A DNA stretch of 36,503 nucleotides from CAYGBW01 sp964348185 (GTDB lineage Bacteria > Desulfobacterota > BSN033 > WVXP01), in NCBI GenBank assembly GCA_964348185.1, contig CAYGBW010000135.1:1-36503 (forward strand), in the 5' to 3' direction. Below are positions 1 to 8,061 of this stretch, in pieces. Numbering within the stretch: position 1 is the first letter of the stretch; every line of letters starts with the position of its first letter. The notes under the pieces are model-generated. The model did no database searches, was not told the origin of the DNA, and saw nothing but the letters and a program-made list of their open reading frames with translations. Made by a program: the position numbers and the translations under genes.

Positions 1-7
1 TCAGAAT

Positions 8-604
8 ATGTCAGCCCCCAATTCAATAGAAAACCTTATAGAAAAATTTTCAAAACTCCCTGGAATAGGGCGGAAGACCGCTTCAAGGCTGGCTTTCCAC
101 ATTCTTCGGGTACCCTGGAGAGAGGCCGAAGAGTTGGCCAAAAGGATCATGGAGGTCAAGGAAAAAATTCGCCTCTGTGGCGAATGCTTCAACCTGACCG
201 ATCAAGATCCATGCTCCATCTGCCGGGATCAGGAGCGGAGGGTCGATGAAATCTGTGTCGTTGAGGAGCCCAATGATCTCCTCGCCATTGAGAATACGGG
301 ATCTTTCAGGGGAAAATACCATGTCCTCCACGGGACGCTCCGCCCCCTCGAAGGCATTGGACCCGAGCACATCAAAATCAAGGAGTTGTTGAACCGGTTG
401 GAAAGGCACCGGGTCAAAGAGGTGATCCTCGCCACCAACCCCACCCGAGAGGGTGGGGCCACGGCGGTCTATCTAACCCAACTGATCAAGCCCCTTGGAA
501 TCAAGGTGACCCGAATCGCCTCTGGGATCCCCGTGGGGAGTGAAATCGAATATTCGGACAGTGTCACCCTGTCCAGTGCCATTGAAGGACGGAGGGAGGC
601 CTAG
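8..604 (+). CDS. recR: Recombination mediator RecR
   Basis: RecR (198 aa, the usual family length) acts with RecO, and RecF in some species, to load RecA on SSB-coated single-stranded DNA during gap repair. Visible in order: an N-terminal helix-hairpin-helix region (LPGIGRKTASR, residues 17-27), a four-cysteine zinc finger (C57, C60, C69, C72), and a Toprim domain beginning around residue 82 with the acidic segment VVEEPNDLL. The C-terminal part carries the typical ATNPTREGGATA and ASGIPVGSEIEYSD segments. The ATG at 8 fits the family N-terminus, but its ribosome binding site lies at or beyond the window edge. RecR often follows dnaX and ybaB, which would be upstream and are not visible here. 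The por genes begin about 115 bp downstream, after a weak 4-bp GNRA hairpin with a T run. Confidence 0.96.
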   Translation: MSAPNSIENLIEKFSKLPGIGRKTASRLAFHILRVPWREAEELAKRIMEVKEKIRLCGECFNLTDQDPCSICRDQERRVDEICVVEEPNDLLAIENTGSFRGKYHVLHGTLRPLEGIGPEHIKIKELLNRLERHRVKEVILATNPTREGGATAVYLTQLIKPLGIKVTRIASGIPVGSEIEYSDSVTLSSAIEGRREA

Positions 605-719
605 AGAGTAGTGCGCCAGACGCGTTTGTGGTACAATTAAACAGTCGTTGTGCCCGAAAGGGTCCTTTTTTTTTAGTCTCTTCATTGCCAAGGACGATTT
701 TCCGAGGGAGAGGGGCTTC

Positions 720-1265
720 ATGATTGAAATCAGATTTCATGGAAGAGGGGGGCAGGGTGCGGTAACTTCGGCAGAACTTCTCGCCGTGGCGGCTATCAAC
801 GAGGGGAGATACGCTCAGGCCTTCCCGAGTTTCGGACCAGAGAGACGAGGGGCTCCCGTGATTGCCTATTGCCGTATCGACGATCATCCAATCCGGATTC
901 GCGCCAACATCTATGAGCCTGATCTGGTTCTGGTTCTGGACGGTTCGATTCTGAAGATTGTGGACGTGGCCGCAGGACTGAAGGCTGACGGAATACTGGT
1001 TGCCAACACCCCTCTGTCGCCAGAAGAAATCCGATCGAAGCTGAATATCCAGCAAACGGTAGCCACGGTGAACGCTACAAAGATTGCCATGGAGGCCCTC
1101 GGACTTCCCATCACCAACACGACCATGCTCGGAAGCCTGATCAAGGCGTCCGGGGTGATTGACCGAGACTCGTTGATCGAACCCCTGCGAATGCGATTCG
1201 GCCGGATCGCCGAAAAGAACATCTCTGCTTATCAACGGGCCTTTGAGGAAACCGACGTGGCATAA
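720..1265 (+). CDS. porG: 2-oxoacid:ferredoxin oxidoreductase, gamma subunit
   Basis: Gamma subunit (181 aa) of a four-subunit pyruvate/2-oxoacid:ferredoxin oxidoreductase, which decarboxylates a 2-oxoacid with CoA and reduces ferredoxin. The glycine-rich start [19 protein letters not shown] is the family signature. The segment [16 protein letters not shown] and the later PLSPEEIR region also match gamma subunits. The ATG at 720 is chosen because GAGGGAGAGGGG lies just upstream. An in-frame upstream start at 648 would add 24 residues with no family similarity. It begins the por cluster (gamma, delta, alpha, beta), the order known from Thermotoga POR. A 125-bp gap separates it from porD, so the two may not be translationally coupled. 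Confidence 0.93.
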
Positions 1266-1390
1266 GGACAAACAGAAGTCACGGACCGGGGATCCGTTGG
1301 TGGCTACCTGTAGAATTCAGAAGAACAACCCTGCTTTTCGACAGGGAACTGAATGTCGATCCCTGATAACCGATTAATGGAGGATGAAAA

Positions 1391-1687
1391 GTGGCGAAAC
1401 CCGAAAGTGAAATCACCTGGCGGGACCTGGAAATCGGTTTTGTTGTCACGGAACCGGGAAACGCGAGATGCTATCGGACCGGGGATTGGAAGTCTATGAA
1501 GCCGGTCTTGAACCGGGAGCGGTGTATCCACTGCGGACTCTGTTACATCTACTGCCCGGACATGGCTTATGCCCTGAACGCCGAGGGATTCTTTATCTCA
1601 GATCTTAACTACTGCAAGGGATGTGGAATCTGCGCCCAGGAATGTCCCACACAAGCCATCACCATGGTTCCGGAGGAGGAAGAGTAA
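1391..1687 (+). CDS. porD: 2-oxoacid:ferredoxin oxidoreductase, delta (ferredoxin-like) subunit
   Basis: Small 98-aa subunit that wires the catalytic TPP/Fe-S core of the oxidoreductase to external ferredoxin. It has two classical [4Fe-4S] motifs: C45, C48, C51, C55 and C75, C78, C81, C85. The N-terminal third (TWRDLEIG... GDWKSMKPVL) matches PorD proteins, which have an extension ahead of the ferredoxin fold. Translation starts at a GTG at 1391 preceded by GGAGG (ATGGAGGATGAAAA). The last base of its stop codon is the first base of the porA ATG, so the two genes are translationally coupled. Confidence 0.93.
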   Translation: MAKPESEITWRDLEIGFVVTEPGNARCYRTGDWKSMKPVLNRERCIHCGLCYIYCPDMAYALNAEGFFISDLNYCKGCGICAQECPTQAITMVPEEEE

Positions 1688-2862
1688 TGGGAAAAAGAGT
1701 GGGGATGGAGGGGTCTATTGCCGCCAGTGAAGCGATCAGATTGGCCGATGTGGATGTGGTGGCGGCCTATCCGATCACACCTCAGACACACATTGTAGAG
1801 CATCTTTCGGAATTTGTGAACAATGGGGAACTGGAGGCGGAGTTTGTTCCCGTCGAGTCGGAACATTCGGCCATGAGCGTCTGTGTCGGCAGCTCTGCCT
1901 CTGGCGCCAGAACCTTCACGTGCACCAGCTCCCAGGGTTTGGCCCTGATGAGCGAGATCGTCTACATCGCTCCTGTCCTGAGACTCCCCATCGTCATGAT
2001 TATTGCCAACCGGTCTCTCTCTGGTCCCCTCAGCATCTGGAACGATCATACCGATGTGATGTCGATCCGGGATTGCGGCTGGATCCAGGTCTTTGTGGAG
2101 AACGGCCAGGAGACCTTTGATCATGTGCTGTGGGCATTCCGAGTGGGGGAGGACCGCAGGGTTCTTCACCCCGTTGTCATTAACATGGACGGTTTCATCC
2201 TCACCCACACGATTGAACCCATCGAACTGATGGATCAGGAGACGGTGAACCAGTTTCTGCCACCTTATGAGCCTCTCTTCCGGCTCCACCCAGACAGGCC
2301 TGTGACCATGGGGTGTTTTGCCATGCCCAGCCTTTACACGGAAGCCAAAAAGGCCCAGGATGAGGCCCTAAAGGCTACCATGCCGACGATTCTCCAAGGA
2401 TGGAAGGAATGGGGTGACCTGACGGGAAGGTTTTACAACCCGATTGAGGAGTATAGGACCGAGGGGGCTGAGGTGCTCCTGGTGACCATGGGGAGTTTTG
2501 GAGAAACGGCCTGTACGGCCGTTGATGCGATGAGGGAGAAGGGGAAGGCCGCCGGGATATTGAAGATCCGCCTCTGGAGGCCCTTTCCTTTTGACGCCTT
2601 TCGCAGGGCCGCGAAAAAGGCACGGATCCTCGTTGTGATTGACCGGGCCACTTCCTACGGGGGACCGGGCGGGCCCGTGGCCTCAGAACTGCGTGCCGCC
2701 TTGTATGGAGAGGATAAGCAGCCTTCTGTGGTCAGTTTTGTTGCTGGACTCGCAGGGCGGGATGTGACCCCCCAGGATTTTGAGAAAATGGTGGATGAGG
2801 CTCTCGAGGGAAAGGCCAGCACCAGGCAGGAAGACTACCAGATCTATGGAGTGAGGGAATAA
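1687..2862 (+). CDS. porA: 2-oxoacid:ferredoxin oxidoreductase, alpha subunit (pyruvate type)
   Basis: Alpha subunit (391 aa) that, with PorB, forms the substrate and thiamine-diphosphate site. Diagnostic segments are AAYPITPQT (about residue 30), VPVESEHSAMS, TSSQGLALM, and the NRSLSGPLSIWNDHTD stretch typical of pyruvate- and valine-type enzymes. The C-terminal transketolase-like domain includes TMGSFGETA and RLWRPFPFDAFR. The ATG at 1687 directly abuts the porD stop and follows GGAGGAAGAG. The nearest resemblance from memory is Thermotoga PorA, so pyruvate is the most likely substrate, but a branched-chain 2-oxoacid cannot be excluded from sequence alone. porB begins immediately after its stop codon. 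Confidence 0.93.
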   Translation: MGKRVGMEGSIAASEAIRLADVDVVAAYPITPQTHIVEHLSEFVNNGELEAEFVPVESEHSAMSVCVGSSASGARTFTCTSSQGLALMSEIVYIAPVLRLPIVMIIANRSLSGPLSIWNDHTDVMSIRDCGWIQVFVENGQETFDHVLWAFRVGEDRRVLHPVVINMDGFILTHTIEPIELMDQETVNQFLPPYEPLFRLHPDRPVTMGCFAMPSLYTEAKKAQDEALKATMPTILQGWKEWGDLTGRFYNPIEEYRTEGAEVLLVTMGSFGETACTAVDAMREKGKAAGILKIRLWRPFPFDAFRRAAKKARILVVIDRATSYGGPGGPVASELRAALYGEDKQPSVVSFVAGLAGRDVTPQDFEKMVDEALEGKASTRQEDYQIYGVRE

Positions 2863-3783
2863 ATGGAGAATTTGAATGTCTATGCCGTGAGACTGTTGAG
2901 CCAGAAAGAGCATTTTGCTCCAGGTCATCGGTCGTGCCAGGGATGTGCCGAAGCGCTTGCCGTGAGGCTTGTGGCGAAAGCCCTCGGGAGAAATCTCATT
3001 ATCGCCCAGGCTACCGGCTGCATGGAGATTGTGGCTTCACCCCTGCCCCTGACTTCCTGGGAAGTGCCCTGGATTCATGTTGCCTTCGAGAATGCCGCCG
3101 CCGTCGCATCGGGGATCGAATCGGGTCTCAAGGCTCTCATGGGAAAGGGAAGGCTTCCCAAAAAGCGGATCACGGTCATGGCCATGGCCGGGGATGGGGG
3201 AACCAGCGATATCGGTCTTCAGGCCCTCTCAGGCGCCATGGAGAGGGGGCACGATTTTCTCTACATCTGCACGGACAACGAGGCCTACATGAACACGGGC
3301 ATTCAACGTTCTTCTGCCACTCCTTTTGGCGCCTCGACCACCACCTCACCTGCGGGCAGGGTCGTACCGGGGCAGGCCACCTGGAAAAAGAACATGCCAG
3401 CCATTGCCGCTGCTCATGGTATCCCTTACGTTGCCACGGCGTGCCCAAGCTACCCTATCGACCTGGTGAGCAAAGTCAAGAAAGCGGCTGAAACAAAAGG
3501 ACCTGCCTATGTCCACATTCTCTCCGTCTGCCCCACAGGGTGGCGGTCGCCCACAGGGATGAGTATCCGCCTGGGACGTCTGGCGGCAGAGACAGGCGTT
3601 TTTCCTCTCTATGAGGTTGTCAACGGTCGCTATCGGCTCACCATCGACTTTCCCCGTTTGCGTCCCATCAAAGACTATTTCAAGTACCAGGGACGGTTTC
3701 GTCACCTGACCGAGGAGTTGAGCGCGCAGATTGAGGAGCGAGTCCATCTCGAGTACAAGGCCCTGAAAGACAAATGCCAGTGA
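2863..3783 (+). CDS. porB: 2-oxoacid:ferredoxin oxidoreductase, beta (TPP-binding) subunit
   Basis: Beta subunit (306 aa) that binds thiamine diphosphate and one [4Fe-4S] cluster. The TPP motif runs from GDGG (residues 110-113) to the NEAYMNTG segment (139-146). Cluster ligands are C25 and C28 (GHRSCQGCAEA), C53 (ATGCMEI) and C224 (SVCPTGW), the pattern of PorB-type rather than OGOR-type enzymes. The length is normal. The ATG at 2863 follows the porA stop directly, with AGTGAGGGAATAA upstream. Its 3' end overlaps or abuts the following nuoE-like gene, so the oxidoreductase and the NADH module are in one transcription unit. Confidence 0.94.
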   Translation: MENLNVYAVRLLSQKEHFAPGHRSCQGCAEALAVRLVAKALGRNLIIAQATGCMEIVASPLPLTSWEVPWIHVAFENAAAVASGIESGLKALMGKGRLPKKRITVMAMAGDGGTSDIGLQALSGAMERGHDFLYICTDNEAYMNTGIQRSSATPFGASTTTSPAGRVVPGQATWKKNMPAIAAAHGIPYVATACPSYPIDLVSKVKKAAETKGPAYVHILSVCPTGWRSPTGMSIRLGRLAAETGVFPLYEVVNGRYRLTIDFPRLRPIKDYFKYQGRFRHLTEELSAQIEERVHLEYKALKDKCQ

Positions 3784-3797
3784 TTGGAGGGGAAGGA

Positions 3798-4274
3798 ATG
3801 GATGTCGGCGCAGTTGAGGTCATTCTGAAGCGGTACGACTATCAGGATTCGTCTCTCATTGCCATGCTCCAGGATGTTCAGACCGAGATGAATTATCTTC
3901 CCAAGGAGGTTTTGGAGTACATGGCGGAAAAGCTGGGCATTCCGCTGACCCGAATCTTTCGGGTCGCCACCTTTTACGGTGCTTTCAGCCTGACCCCCAA
4001 GGGCAAACATCAGATCCAGGTCTGTCTGGGGACGGCCTGCCACGTTCGAGGAGCGGGACGCATTGTAGACACCCTGGAGAGGCAACTGAAGATTAGACCA
4101 GGAGGCACGACCCCTGATCTCCAGTTCAGTCTGGATACCGTGAATTGCTTGGGAGCTTGTGCGTCGGGTCCAATTGTTGTTACGGACGGCAGGTATTTTG
4201 GCGAGATGTCGCCCCTCAAGACGGAAAAACTGTTGAAAGACTATCAAAAAACCGGAAAGGGAAAACCAGAATGA
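3798..4274 (+). CDS. NuoE/HydC-type [2Fe-2S] thioredoxin-like subunit
   Basis: 158-aa protein of the 24-kDa NADH dehydrogenase family (NuoE, HoxE, HydC, HndA). It carries one [2Fe-2S] cluster in a thioredoxin-like fold; ligands are C76, C81, C117 and C121 (CLGTAC and NCLGAC). The N-terminal helical part reads LPKEVLEYMAEKLGIPLTRIF, typical of the family. The start at 3798 is preferred because GGAGGGG lies 7-8 bases upstream. The in-frame ATG at 3774 would add 8 residues and overlap the end of porB. Its stop overlaps the next gene's ATG (ATGA). With the two downstream genes it forms an NADH-linked electron-transfer module, here placed directly behind a 2-oxoacid:ferredoxin oxidoreductase. Confidence 0.92.
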   Translation: MDVGAVEVILKRYDYQDSSLIAMLQDVQTEMNYLPKEVLEYMAEKLGIPLTRIFRVATFYGAFSLTPKGKHQIQVCLGTACHVRGAGRIVDTLERQLKIRPGGTTPDLQFSLDTVNCLGACASGPIVVTDGRYFGEMSPLKTEKLLKDYQKTGKGKPE

Positions 4275-6130
4275 AACGTCTCACCTCGGTCGAAGCGCTC
4301 GAGAGAGAACGGGAAAGAATTCAGGCCGCAAGGGATCCCAATCGGCCCTGCATCACAATCTGTACGGGAACAGGGTGTCACGCTGCCGGGTGCTATCCCG
4401 TGGCCGAGGCCCTGAAAAAGGCACTGGAGAACGGGGGAGTCGCGGGACAGGTCGATCTGAGAATCACGGGGTGCCACGGGTTCTGCGAGAGGGGCCCCTT
4501 GATGTTGATCTATCCCCAAAAGATCCTCTACCAACGTGTCAAGCCGGAGGACGCGGAGACGATCATTTCCGAAACCGTCCAAAAGGGAAAGATCCTTGAG
4601 AGACTCCTCTACGAACATCCCGTCACCGGGGAGAAGATCGCCCATGAGGATGATGTTCCCTTTTACAAACTCCAAAGGAGAATCATTTTCGGAAGCAACG
4701 GAAACATCGATCCCACAAGCATCGATGACTATCTGGCCATTGGAGGGTACAGCGCCCTCGCCAAGGCCCTCACGTCTATGGAACCGACGGAGATCATCGA
4801 CGAAGTCAAGAAATCCGGTCTCCGGGGTCGGGGAGGAGGCGGGTTTCCCACGGGGAAGAAATGGGAGAGCTGTCGGAACGCTCCAGGAGACGGAAGATAT
4901 GTGATTTGCAACGCCGACGAGGGAGACCCAGGGGCTTATATGGACCGGAGTCTTCTGGAGGGAAACCCCCACAGCGTCTTGGAAGGGATGATCATTGGCG
5001 GCTACGCCATTGGAGCCAACGAGGGCTATGTCTATGTGCGTAAGGAATACCCCCTCGCGGTGAACAACCTCAAGACCGCCCTGGATCACGCCAGGGGATG
5101 GGGCTTTCTGGGTGAAGACATTCTGGGATCTGGATTTGACTTCACCGTGAAGATCAATCGCGGTGGAGGCGCCTTCGTCTGCGGCGAATCGACTGCCATG
5201 ATGGCCTCCATCGAGGGATACTCGGGTGAGCCCAGGCCCAAACACATCCATACCGTGCAGAGTGGGCTGTATAACAAGCCGACCAATCTCAACAATGTGG
5301 AGACCTGGGCCAACGTTCCCTATATCATCAATCATGGTGCCGATCACTATCGGAAGATCGGGACAGAGGGAAGCAAAGGCACGAAGATCTTCTCCCTGGT
5401 AGGGAAGGTCAACAATACGGGCCTCGTCGAAGTCCCCATGGGAATTACCCTGAGGGAGATCATCGATGACATTGGCGCAGGGATCATCGGTGGAAAACGT
5501 TTCAAGGCTGTTCAGACAGGTGGGCCTTCAGGGGGATGCATCCCGGACTCCCTCATGGATCTTCCCGTCGATTTTGATCGTCTCGACGAGGTCGGGTCGA
5601 TGATGGGCTCAGGCGGTATGATCGTCATGGACGAGAATACCTGCATGGTGGACGTGGCCAAATACTTCATGAATTTTCTGAAGGAAGAGTCCTGCGGCAA
5701 GTGTACCTCCTGCCGAGAGGGCACCAAACGCATGTACGAGGTTTTGAATCGAATCACAGAGGGAGACGGCCGGGAGGGAGATATCGCACTCCTGGAAGAC
5801 CTTTCCTTTGTGACGGCAGAAGCCTCTCTCTGCGCTCTGGGCGGTACAGCTCCCAATCCTGTCTTGAGCACCATCCGATACTTCAGGGAAGAATATGAGA
5901 CCCATATCCGGGATAGACGCTGTCCGGCAGGGGTCTGCAAGGCGCTGATCACCTACCGGATCGATCCGACGGCGTGCACCATCTGCGGACGATGCCAGAA
6001 GGTCTGTCCCTCAGAGGCAATCGAGGGAAAGGTGAAGACCAAAGAGCCCTTCAAGATCGTTGCAGAGCGATGCATTCGATGCGGCATGTGTTATGAGGCG
6101 TGTCGATTCGACGCGATAGAGGTCGCATGA
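4271..6130 (+). CDS. NuoF/HydB/HndC-type NADH-binding flavoprotein with extra Fe-S domains
   Basis: 619-aa flavoprotein. It has an N-terminal [2Fe-2S] thioredoxin-like domain (C31, C36, C68, C72). The NuoF core carries the FMN/NADH glycine-rich loop GRGGGGFPTGKKW (186-198) and NADEGDPGAYMDR. An SLBB region follows, then an N3-type [4Fe-4S] motif (C475, C478, C481, with C521) and a C-terminal pair of [4Fe-4S] ferredoxin motifs (C569-C579 and C601-C611). This architecture is that of the beta subunit of trimeric electron-bifurcating hydrogenases (HydB, HndC) and the wider Bfu-type family, and differs from plain complex I NuoF. It overlaps the upstream gene by 4 bp. The expected role is FMN-dependent electron exchange between NAD(H) and ferredoxin. 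Whether it truly bifurcates is inference. Confidence 0.92.
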   Translation: MKRLTSVEALERERERIQAARDPNRPCITICTGTGCHAAGCYPVAEALKKALENGGVAGQVDLRITGCHGFCERGPLMLIYPQKILYQRVKPEDAETIISETVQKGKILERLLYEHPVTGEKIAHEDDVPFYKLQRRIIFGSNGNIDPTSIDDYLAIGGYSALAKALTSMEPTEIIDEVKKSGLRGRGGGGFPTGKKWESCRNAPGDGRYVICNADEGDPGAYMDRSLLEGNPHSVLEGMIIGGYAIGANEGYVYVRKEYPLAVNNLKTALDHARGWGFLGEDILGSGFDFTVKINRGGGAFVCGESTAMMASIEGYSGEPRPKHIHTVQSGLYNKPTNLNNVETWANVPYIINHGADHYRKIGTEGSKGTKIFSLVGKVNNTGLVEVPMGITLREIIDDIGAGIIGGKRFKAVQTGGPSGGCIPDSLMDLPVDFDRLDEVGSMMGSGGMIVMDENTCMVDVAKYFMNFLKEESCGKCTSCREGTKRMYEVLNRITEGDGREGDIALLEDLSFVTAEASLCALGGTAPNPVLSTIRYFREEYETHIRDRRCPAGVCKALITYRIDPTACTICGRCQKVCPSEAIEGKVKTKEPFKIVAERCIRCGMCYEACRFDAIEVA

Positions 6131-6903
6131 TCGCAAGGGGGGGCCAGGAAAACTCTCAAGAAAGGTCGAGGGCAATGGCAAAGGGTGAAACGATTCGATT
6201 TACCATCGATGAGCAAGGGGTCGAGGCTGAAACGGGGCAAATGGTGCTTCCCGTCGCCCTGGACGCAGGGTTTGACATTCCCCATCTCTGTTACAACGAG
6301 TCGGTGAAGCCCTACAGTGCCTGTCGCCTCTGTCTCGTGGAGGTCACGAAAAACGCAAGAACCCGGTTGACCACCTCGTGCACCTATCCCATCATGGAGG
6401 GCATCGAGGTTTTCACCCAAACCGATAGAGTCCTCCGAGCCCGACGACTGATCATCGAATTGATCTGGGCCATGTGCCCTGGAGACGAAGAGATCGCAGA
6501 AATGGCCCAGGAGATGGGTGTGGAAGAGGTCCGGTTCGAAAAGGAGGACAAAGACTGCATCCTGTGCGGCCTATGTGGAAGGGTGTGTGAAGAAGTGGTT
6601 GGCGCCAACGCTATCCATTTTGCCAGAAAGGGTTCGAATCGAGAAATGATCCCTCCCTTTGCCGGAGAGGCGACCAACTGTATTGCCTGTGGGGCCTGCG
6701 TAACCGTCTGTCCGGTTGATGTGATCGGGATGAAAGAAGAGGGAGACGAGCGGACGATCATCCGCTGGAACCGGACGTTGAAAATGAAGAAGTGTAAGAT
6801 TTGCGGCAACCCTTTCGCGCCCTGGTTCCAACTGGAGAAGTTCCGCGAGCAGGCTCAACTGCCAAAGGGCTTTTTTGAGGTTTGTTACAGCTGTCGAGAA
6901 TAA
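6127..6903 (+). CDS. Short NuoG/HoxU-like Fe-S subunit without catalytic domain
   Basis: 258-aa protein resembling the N-terminal Fe-S part of NuoG, HoxU or HydA, but ending before any H-cluster or molybdopterin domain. It has a [2Fe-2S] ferredoxin domain (C55, C66, C69, C85), then two [4Fe-4S] motifs (C144, C147, C150, C154; C185, C188, C191, C195). The His-Cys3 cluster site usually found between them is absent: that stretch reads LIWAMCPGDEEIAEMAQ. A C-terminal tail adds two CxxC pairs (C223/C226 and C253/C256), probably a zinc ribbon or another cluster. The chosen ATG at 6127 overlaps the upstream stop (ATGA). ATG 6175, giving MAKGETIRF, is a good alternative. It probably links the flavoprotein to the 2-oxoacid oxidoreductase or to a soluble partner. 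Confidence 0.88.
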   Translation: MIARGGQENSQERSRAMAKGETIRFTIDEQGVEAETGQMVLPVALDAGFDIPHLCYNESVKPYSACRLCLVEVTKNARTRLTTSCTYPIMEGIEVFTQTDRVLRARRLIIELIWAMCPGDEEIAEMAQEMGVEEVRFEKEDKDCILCGLCGRVCEEVVGANAIHFARKGSNREMIPPFAGEATNCIACGACVTVCPVDVIGMKEEGDERTIIRWNRTLKMKKCKICGNPFAPWFQLEKFREQAQLPKGFFEVCYSCRE

Positions 6904-6953
6904 GGGACAGAGCGGTTTTCAAAACAGACGCGTCGGTAAATCAAGCAATCGAA

Positions 6954-6999
6954 AGATACAAAGACTCCGGATCGAGGAAAATCCGGAATCTTTGTATCT
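6954..6999. terminator. Convergent terminator hairpin
   Basis: Long inverted repeat between two convergent genes. The left arm starts AGATACAAAGA at 6954 and the right arm ends TCTTTGTATCT at 6999. An inner TCCGGAT/ATCCGGA pair and a short AT-rich loop give about 18 paired bases with one mismatch. It lacks a long T run, so it may act as a bidirectional or processing-type terminator for the diaphorase operon and the OmpA-type gene. Confidence 0.6.
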
Positions 7000-7019
7000 A
7001 AAGGTCTCTCTTGCCCTGT

Positions 7020-7748
7020 TTATTCCTCAATCGTCCGAAACTCAACCCTCCGGTTCATGCGCCGGCCCTCTCTCGTCGAATTATCGGCAACCGGTCTCGA
7101 TTCCCCGTATCCCACAGCTCGCAACCGATGGGGAGAGATGGCATAGTGATCAATCAGATAGGTCGAGACACTCTCCGCCCGTTTCACGGAGAGATCCATA
7201 TTGGCCTCCTCGCTTCCCCCTGAGTCCGAGTGCCCTGACACCTCAATCTCCAGCCAGGGATTTTCCTTCAAGATCATGCCGAGGCGATCCAGAACAACGA
7301 TGGCATCTGATCGGATGTCTGCCTTGCGGACATCAAAATAGATCGGAGCAAACTCAAATTCCGGTCTGACTGCCGGAGCGACCACCTCCTCCTCCTCTAC
7401 CTCGACCTCGACGACCTCAACAACCTCTTTTTCCTTGCACTTCTCAATGGCCTCCATGGATTTCTGCTTTGCGAAGGCAATACTTTCTGCAGCGTCGTCC
7501 CAATGCCGCTCCTTCCACTCATGTTCCACATGGTCCATATAAGCCTGCGCCGTGGCATATTCTACGGGTGCACAGTCCTTGCCCCCCATATCTGTGGCTT
7601 CCTGAAAGAGGCTCTTGGCCTCATCGTAATCGGCAGACAGCCCGGTTGGAGCGCCCACGGTTGTCACTTTCTTGGGGGCACAACCGGCAAAGGCGACCCC
7701 CAGGCACAGCATAACCAGGAAAATCCATTTCCCATATTTACGAATCAT
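7020..7748 (-). CDS. OmpA-family outer-membrane lipoprotein (Pal-like)
   Basis: 242-aa lipoprotein. The signal peptide ends in a lipobox VAFAGC with C23 as the lipidated residue. The middle region (about 35-115) is rich in Glu and Lys and contains a very acidic run of Val and Glu, probably an extended or helical spacer. The C-terminal OmpA domain (about 130-240) shows IYFDVRKADIRSDA, GHSDSGGSEEAN, LSVKRAESV and RRMNRRVEF, the residues that bind peptidoglycan diaminopimelate in Pal/OmpA proteins. GGGAGGTGAG precedes the ATG. It is 19 bp downstream of the small lipoprotein gene, so the two are probably co-transcribed. The likely role is tethering the outer membrane to peptidoglycan. Confidence 0.9.
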   Translation of the reverse strand: MIRKYGKWIFLVMLCLGVAFAGCAPKKVTTVGAPTGLSADYDEAKSLFQEATDMGGKDCAPVEYATAQAYMDHVEHEWKERHWDDAAESIAFAKQKSMEAIEKCKEKEVVEVVEVEVEEEEVVAPAVRPEFEFAPIYFDVRKADIRSDAIVVLDRLGMILKENPWLEIEVSGHSDSGGSEEANMDLSVKRAESVSTYLIDHYAISPHRLRAVGYGESRPVADNSTREGRRMNRRVEFRTIEE

Positions 7749-7767
7749 AATCTCACCTCCCTTAGCA

Positions 7768-8061
7768 TTATTGAGCCCCTGTCGTCTTTAGGCCTGCCTG
7801 TTGAATCCAGTAGTCGAGCTTTCCGCTGAACAACTTGGAGCCAATGGGATCATTCTCCTCGACTTCGCCTTTGAAGAGCTCGAGATAGTTCTCCACCTTG
7901 GCGGTTTCGTAGGGCGCCTTTTCCTCGCTCTCCATGTCCTTGAGCGCCTGGAGCTGCGCCTCATAATCGGGGATCATTCTCCTGTAATTCCTCGCGCATC
8001 CCGCAAAGAGCACGAGGGACAGTCCCACAACCAAAATCCAGATTCCAATCCTCTTCATCAT
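7768..8061 (-). CDS. Small lipoprotein of unknown function
   Basis: 97-aa predicted lipoprotein: the signal peptide is followed by the lipobox LFAGC with C22 as the lipid attachment site. The mature part is about 75 residues, mostly helical and charged, with no recognised domain. It lies directly upstream of and co-oriented with the OmpA-type lipoprotein. The mature parts of both begin with short helical segments, so a partner role in cell-envelope structure is plausible but unproven. The upstream leader of about 180 bases starts at a reasonable sigma-70 promoter. Confidence 0.75.
   Translation of the reverse strand: MMKRIGIWILVVGLSLVLFAGCARNYRRMIPDYEAQLQALKDMESEEKAPYETAKVENYLELFKGEVEENDPIGSKLFSGKLDYWIQQAGLKTTGAQ

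Noticed and set aside
645..673. CCC-GAAA-GGG hairpin with T run as a recR terminator
   Set aside because: The stem is only 3-4 pairs; too weak to list, although the T run is good.
564..1271. Minus-strand open frame under porG
   Set aside because: Shadow of the conserved gamma subunit with no recognisable motifs.
4244..5347. Minus-strand 367-codon open frame under the NuoF-like gene
   Set aside because: Antisense of a strongly conserved flavoprotein; no domain seen.
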